DNA of 61,230 nt, from NCBI GenBank assembly GCA_045535935.1, contig JAZSMO010000045.1:1-61230 (forward strand), written 5' to 3'. Below, piece by piece: positions 58,193-61,230 of the stretch (positions are counted from its first letter, which is position 1; each line of letters begins with the position of its first letter). The translations under genes and the position numbers were made by a program. The notes beneath the pieces are model-generated. The model did no database searches and had not been told where the DNA came from. It was given only the letters and a program-made list of their open reading frames with translations. Source of the DNA: SVFI01 sp045535935. Lineage in GTDB: Bacteria > Bacillota > Clostridia > Lachnospirales > Lachnospiraceae.

Positions 58193-59314
58193 AAAGTTTT
58201 TAAGACTATACAAACTTTCCTGTCTGACAATCTCTTCCACGCGGAGGAGATTGTTGTCAGAATGTTCCACTTCCTTGGAATAACGGTAAGCCGCTTCTAT
58301 GGCCGCAGGCTTGCAAAATCCATCACGACTTCTTTCATCTCCCCGATACAACTGACGTATCATCAAAACGGACAGCAGTGCAAACTTTACCTTTGCATAC
58401 GGCTGTTCATCGTACACAGCCCCGCAGAAATACGTATAGATAAAATATACGGCCAGCTGTTCCAGCCAGATCTGCTCCTCCTGTGATACTGTCATCGGAC
58501 TTAATTCACAATGTCCGGATATGTCTTCCCCATCACAAACATCCCGCATCCGTTCCGACACATACGCCGGAAAATCCGCCTTCAGCACTTCCAACTGCGA
58601 AAACATATCACTCATCCGGAAGAGTAGTTTTTTCTTTTCCTGACAGGATGTCCTGAAATCTTCTCTTTTCTTTTCAAACCGCTTTGCAGCACCTTCCGCG
58701 CTGTATCGTTCCAAAAGTTCATCCACCTCAAAAAGTTGCCTACTGCTAACTCTTCGCTGCAAATCATGTCCGAGCGAAAGCACCATCGCCATACGTGTAA
58801 ATACATCATGTTTTCTATCCTGCAATATGGCAAACATCACCTCTCTGGCATCGCAGAGCTTGGTAAACAGCATATAATCAAACTCTTCGTACTCCTCCGG
58901 CGGCGCAGACTTCTCCCTTGTGACAAATGTAACGGTCTGCTTTCTTTCCATGAGCATCCTTGCGACTTCCGGACAGGAAAGAGACAAAGAAATTTCCCGC
59001 AGATCTTCATACTCTTCTATATGTCTCGGATAATTACGACAGGTTTTGCAAAACAGCTTCTCGCCGCCTTCCAGATACAAGTCGCACAAATTCTCGTCGT
59101 TCAGAAAGGTGCATCGACCTTCTGTCTGATGAAAGACACCTTCCTTCCAGTCGACGGAAGTTTGTAGACGCTTGCCAAAATCGCCGGGATATTTCTTATA
59201 TTTCTTCTTACTTTTTTCATCAATGACAATCTGCCAGCCTGCGCAGCATGTGTCCGGACATTCTCCGGCTACGCATGCAAATTCATTATAATAATCCGGT
59301 ATGGTATATAACAT
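58175..59314 (-). CDS. fliB: Flagellin lysine-N-methylase
   Basis: A 379-residue FliB-type protein that methylates lysines of flagellin. The N-terminal metal/FeS-like cluster is visible: GECPDTCCAGW (about 17-27), the later CTFL, LCDLYLEGGEKLFCKTCRNYPRH (about 76-98) and SLSCPEVAR. These Cys-rich motifs are characteristic of the family. The rest is helical and variable. It stands alone here, away from flagellar genes, with its 3' end overlapping that of the EamA gene by 18 bp. Confidence 0.9.
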   Translation of the reverse strand: MLYTIPDYYNEFACVAGECPDTCCAGWQIVIDEKSKKKYKKYPGDFGKRLQTSVDWKEGVFHQTEGRCTFLNDENLCDLYLEGGEKLFCKTCRNYPRHIEEYEDLREISLSLSCPEVARMLMERKQTVTFVTREKSAPPEEYEEFDYMLFTKLCDAREVMFAILQDRKHDVFTRMAMVLSLGHDLQRRVSSRQLFEVDELLERYSAEGAAKRFEKKREDFRTSCQEKKKLLFRMSDMFSQLEVLKADFPAYVSERMRDVCDGEDISGHCELSPMTVSQEEQIWLEQLAVYFIYTYFCGAVYDEQPYAKVKFALLSVLMIRQLYRGDERSRDGFCKPAAIEAAYRYSKEVEHSDNNLLRVEEIVRQESLYSLKNFLRLLW

Positions 59315-59339
59315 TTCAAAACCTCTGACTCACAAATGA

Positions 59340-61061
59340 TCAGCTGTTGTACAGCTGTGCGTAGAAACCGCCTGCAGCCAAGAGCTGCTCATGATTTCCC
59401 TGCTCAATAATATTTCCGTCCTTCATGACGAGAATAATATCCGCATCACGGATCGTCGATAAGCGGTGAGCAACAATAAAGCTGGTTCTGCCCTGCATCA
59501 GTCGCGTGAAGGCGCTCTGAATCTTCATCTCCGTTCGGGTATCGATGGACGATGTCGCCTCGTCCAGAATGAGCATCGGCGGAAGTGACAGCATAATTCT
59601 CGAAATACAAAGAAGCTGTTTCTGTCCCTGGGAAAGCATTCCTCCGTCCTCCCCGATCACCGTGTCATAACCTTTTGGAAGTCTCTTAATAAAGGAATGG
59701 GCATAGGCTGCTTTTGCCGCCTCGATCATCTCCTCATCGGTTGCCTGTGGCTTACCCATCTTAATATTGTCACGGATTGTTCCCGACTTCAGCCAGGTCT
59801 CCTGCAGAACCATTCCGTAATTCTGTCTCAGACTCTTTCTCGTGACATGACGTATCTCATTGCCGTCCACCTTAATCTCACCGCTTCTGACGTCATAGAA
59901 ACGCATGAGCAGATTGATCACCGTTGTCTTTCCGCAACCGGTCGGACCGACGATAGCCACCTTCTGTCCCGGCTTCACCCGGACATTGAAATCCTCAATC
60001 AGCTTCTGCTCCGGTGTATAAGAAAAGCTGACATTCTCACAGACAATCTCTCCCGATGCATCCGAAAGCACCACTGCCCCCTCCTCGTCCGGAACCTGAG
60101 GTATCTCCTCAATCAGTTCAAAAATACGCCCTGCACAGGCAATGGCATTCTGAAGTTCCGTCACCACGCCGGACACCTCGTTAAACGGCTTGGTATACTG
60201 ATTGGCATAGTTTAAAAAGCATGACAGAATACCGACCGTCATATTTCCGGACAGCACCGTAAACGCACCGGTCAATGCCACACAGGCATAGACGATACTG
60301 TTGACAAAACGGGTACACGGATTGGTCAGCGAGGAATAAAAAATTGCCTTGAGGGAACATTTTTGCAAGCGGTCATTAATATCATCAAACACTTCCATGG
60401 ACTCGTCCTCGCGGCCGAACGCTTTTACCACCTTGGCATTTCCGATCATCTCCTCCACAAAAGCGGTCTGCTCTCCCCGCGTCTGGGACTGCGTCTTAAA
60501 CATAGCATAAGTATGTGTGGCAATAAAATTAGCTACAAACAACGAAAGCGGCGTAATTACAACAACTACCAGCGTAATCATAGGATTGAGCGTAAGCATA
60601 ATCACCAGCGTACCGAGAATGGTCACTATACCGGTAAACAGCTGTGTAAATCCCATCAAAAGTCCGTCTGCAAACGTGTCCACATCCGTGATAATCCGGC
60701 TTACAATCTCGCCGTACGGATGACGATCCACATATTTGAGAGGAAGTATCTGCAGCTTATCAAACGCTTCTTTTCGGATATCCCGTACCACGTGATAGGT
60801 CACATGATTGTTAATGACATTCATCAGCCACTGCAGCAGCGCAGTCACAAGTACGACGGCCACCACACGCTTCAGATAAAACATAATAAGTTCAAAATTC
60901 ACTGCACCTTCCACAATCGCATCGATGGCATCACCGATCAGAATCGGTACATACAATGTCAGCGCCACGATCACAGCCGCAAACAAAATGGAGAGCAGCA
61001 TAAGCCAGTTGTAGCGTTTCAGATAAGAAAATACTTTCTTTAATACTTTTCCCTGTTTCAT
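59340..61061 (-). CDS. ABC exporter half-transporter with canonical ATP site
   Basis: A 573-residue fused membrane/ATPase subunit of the MsbA/LmrA type. Residues about 15-310 contain six helices and the intracellular coupling loops. The ATPase domain has Walker A VGPTGCGKTTVIN (about 369-381), Q-loop MVLQETWL (about 423), signature LSQGQKQLL (about 475), Walker B MLILDEATSSID (about 493-504) and H-loop IVAHRLSTI (about 527). The start shares one base with the stop of the upstream partner, so the two halves are coupled and probably form a heterodimer. Drug or lipid export is likely; the substrate is unknown. Confidence 0.95.
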   Translation of the reverse strand: MKQGKVLKKVFSYLKRYNWLMLLSILFAAVIVALTLYVPILIGDAIDAIVEGAVNFELIMFYLKRVVAVVLVTALLQWLMNVINNHVTYHVVRDIRKEAFDKLQILPLKYVDRHPYGEIVSRIITDVDTFADGLLMGFTQLFTGIVTILGTLVIMLTLNPMITLVVVVITPLSLFVANFIATHTYAMFKTQSQTRGEQTAFVEEMIGNAKVVKAFGREDESMEVFDDINDRLQKCSLKAIFYSSLTNPCTRFVNSIVYACVALTGAFTVLSGNMTVGILSCFLNYANQYTKPFNEVSGVVTELQNAIACAGRIFELIEEIPQVPDEEGAVVLSDASGEIVCENVSFSYTPEQKLIEDFNVRVKPGQKVAIVGPTGCGKTTVINLLMRFYDVRSGEIKVDGNEIRHVTRKSLRQNYGMVLQETWLKSGTIRDNIKMGKPQATDEEMIEAAKAAYAHSFIKRLPKGYDTVIGEDGGMLSQGQKQLLCISRIMLSLPPMLILDEATSSIDTRTEMKIQSAFTRLMQGRTSFIVAHRLSTIRDADIILVMKDGNIIEQGNHEQLLAAGGFYAQLYNS

Positions 61062-61230
61062 TATGCTGTCACCTCCTTCTTAAACTGTGATTCGTAAATC
61101 TCTTTGTAAACCACACAATCCGAAAGAAGCTCTTCATGGGTTCCGATTCCCTCAATCCGACCGTCATCCAAGACAATAATCTGATCGGCGTCCATGATTG
61201 CATTCGTTCTCTGGGACACAATAAACACCG
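61061..61230 (-). CDS. Partner ABC exporter half-transporter, C-terminal end only (cut by right edge)
   Basis: Only the last 55 or so codons are present. They contain the H-loop region FIVSQRTNAIMDADQIIVLDDG and the end ESQFKKEVTA. The H-loop His is replaced by Gln (SQR instead of AHR). This change is known in the degenerate half of heterodimeric exporters such as TM287/288 and BmrCD. The stop TAA overlaps the ATG of the next half-transporter by one base. Confidence 0.85.
   Translation of the reverse strand, partial: VFIVSQRTNAIMDADQIIVLDDGRIEGIGTHEELLSDCVVYKEIYESQFKKEVTA

Overview
The window looks like chromosome from a Gram-positive anaerobe of the Clostridia, most probably a Lachnospiraceae-type gut bacterium. 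Supporting signs are the dgt-dnaG-rpoD-trmK-nif3 order, a class A RNase P RNA, a DUF5050 protein, a flagellin lysine methylase, pyrB plus pyrI, COG0523 GTPases, moderate-to-low GC, and AAGGAGG-type ribosome binding sites spaced about 8 nt from their start codons. The genus cannot be named from sequence alone.

Layout. 1-13.2 kb (minus strand): a surface-protein locus with a giant FN3/PKD/RHS protein cut by the left edge (3657 codons visible), a polytopic membrane protein and a small secreted YD/leucine-rich-repeat protein, with a divergent tyrosine recombinase beside it. 14.2-16.8 kb: an ABC-F ATPase and a PHP phosphoesterase. 16.8-23.4 kb (minus): pheA, ppx, ppk1, a double HAD phosphatase and a small acidic protein. 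23.6-24.7 kb: a DUF5050 protein. 24.77-25.0 kb: an unusual four-hairpin repeat element. 25.0-29.4 kb (minus): a folate operon folC-folE-HD hydrolase-folP-folBK, with a 126-bp cruciform element in its leader. 29.5-33.6 kb: small membrane and PH-domain proteins, a nitroreductase, pyrBI and signal peptidase I. 33.7-36.5 kb: an SF2 helicase with two predicted membrane segments. 36.5-39.9 kb (minus): two COG0523/CobW GTPases and hflX. 40-43.6 kb (minus): a DRE-TIM aldolase-like protein, then an MBOAT/SGNH O-acylation pair. 43.6-51.1 kb (minus): rnpB and the macromolecular-synthesis cluster dgt-dnaG-rpoD-trmK-nif3-nucleoside kinase. 51.3-54.6 kb: two tRNA-Leu genes flanking acyltransferases and a FliD-like protein. 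54.7-55.1 kb: a type I toxin-antitoxin module. 55.2-61.2 kb: a YwaF-type protein, an MFS exporter behind a leader-peptide attenuator, an EamA transporter, FliB, and a heterodimeric ABC exporter cut by the right edge.

Most genes are housekeeping and fall into compact operons with 2-30 bp gaps. The most unusual features are non-coding or too short for routine gene calling: the leader-peptide attenuator at 57.0-57.2 kb whose promoter shares one palindromic -35 hexamer with the divergent gene, the 31-aa holin-like toxin with a convergent small RNA, the 24.77-25.0 kb array of four dyads that each have exactly 21 nt between half-sites, the 29.3 kb cruciform in the folate leader, a tRNA-Leu with an AAG anticodon, and several promoters with perfect dyads placed where a repressor would bind.

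All translations, promoter calls and RNA pairings were made by eye. Family names rest on recognised motifs, not on database searches.
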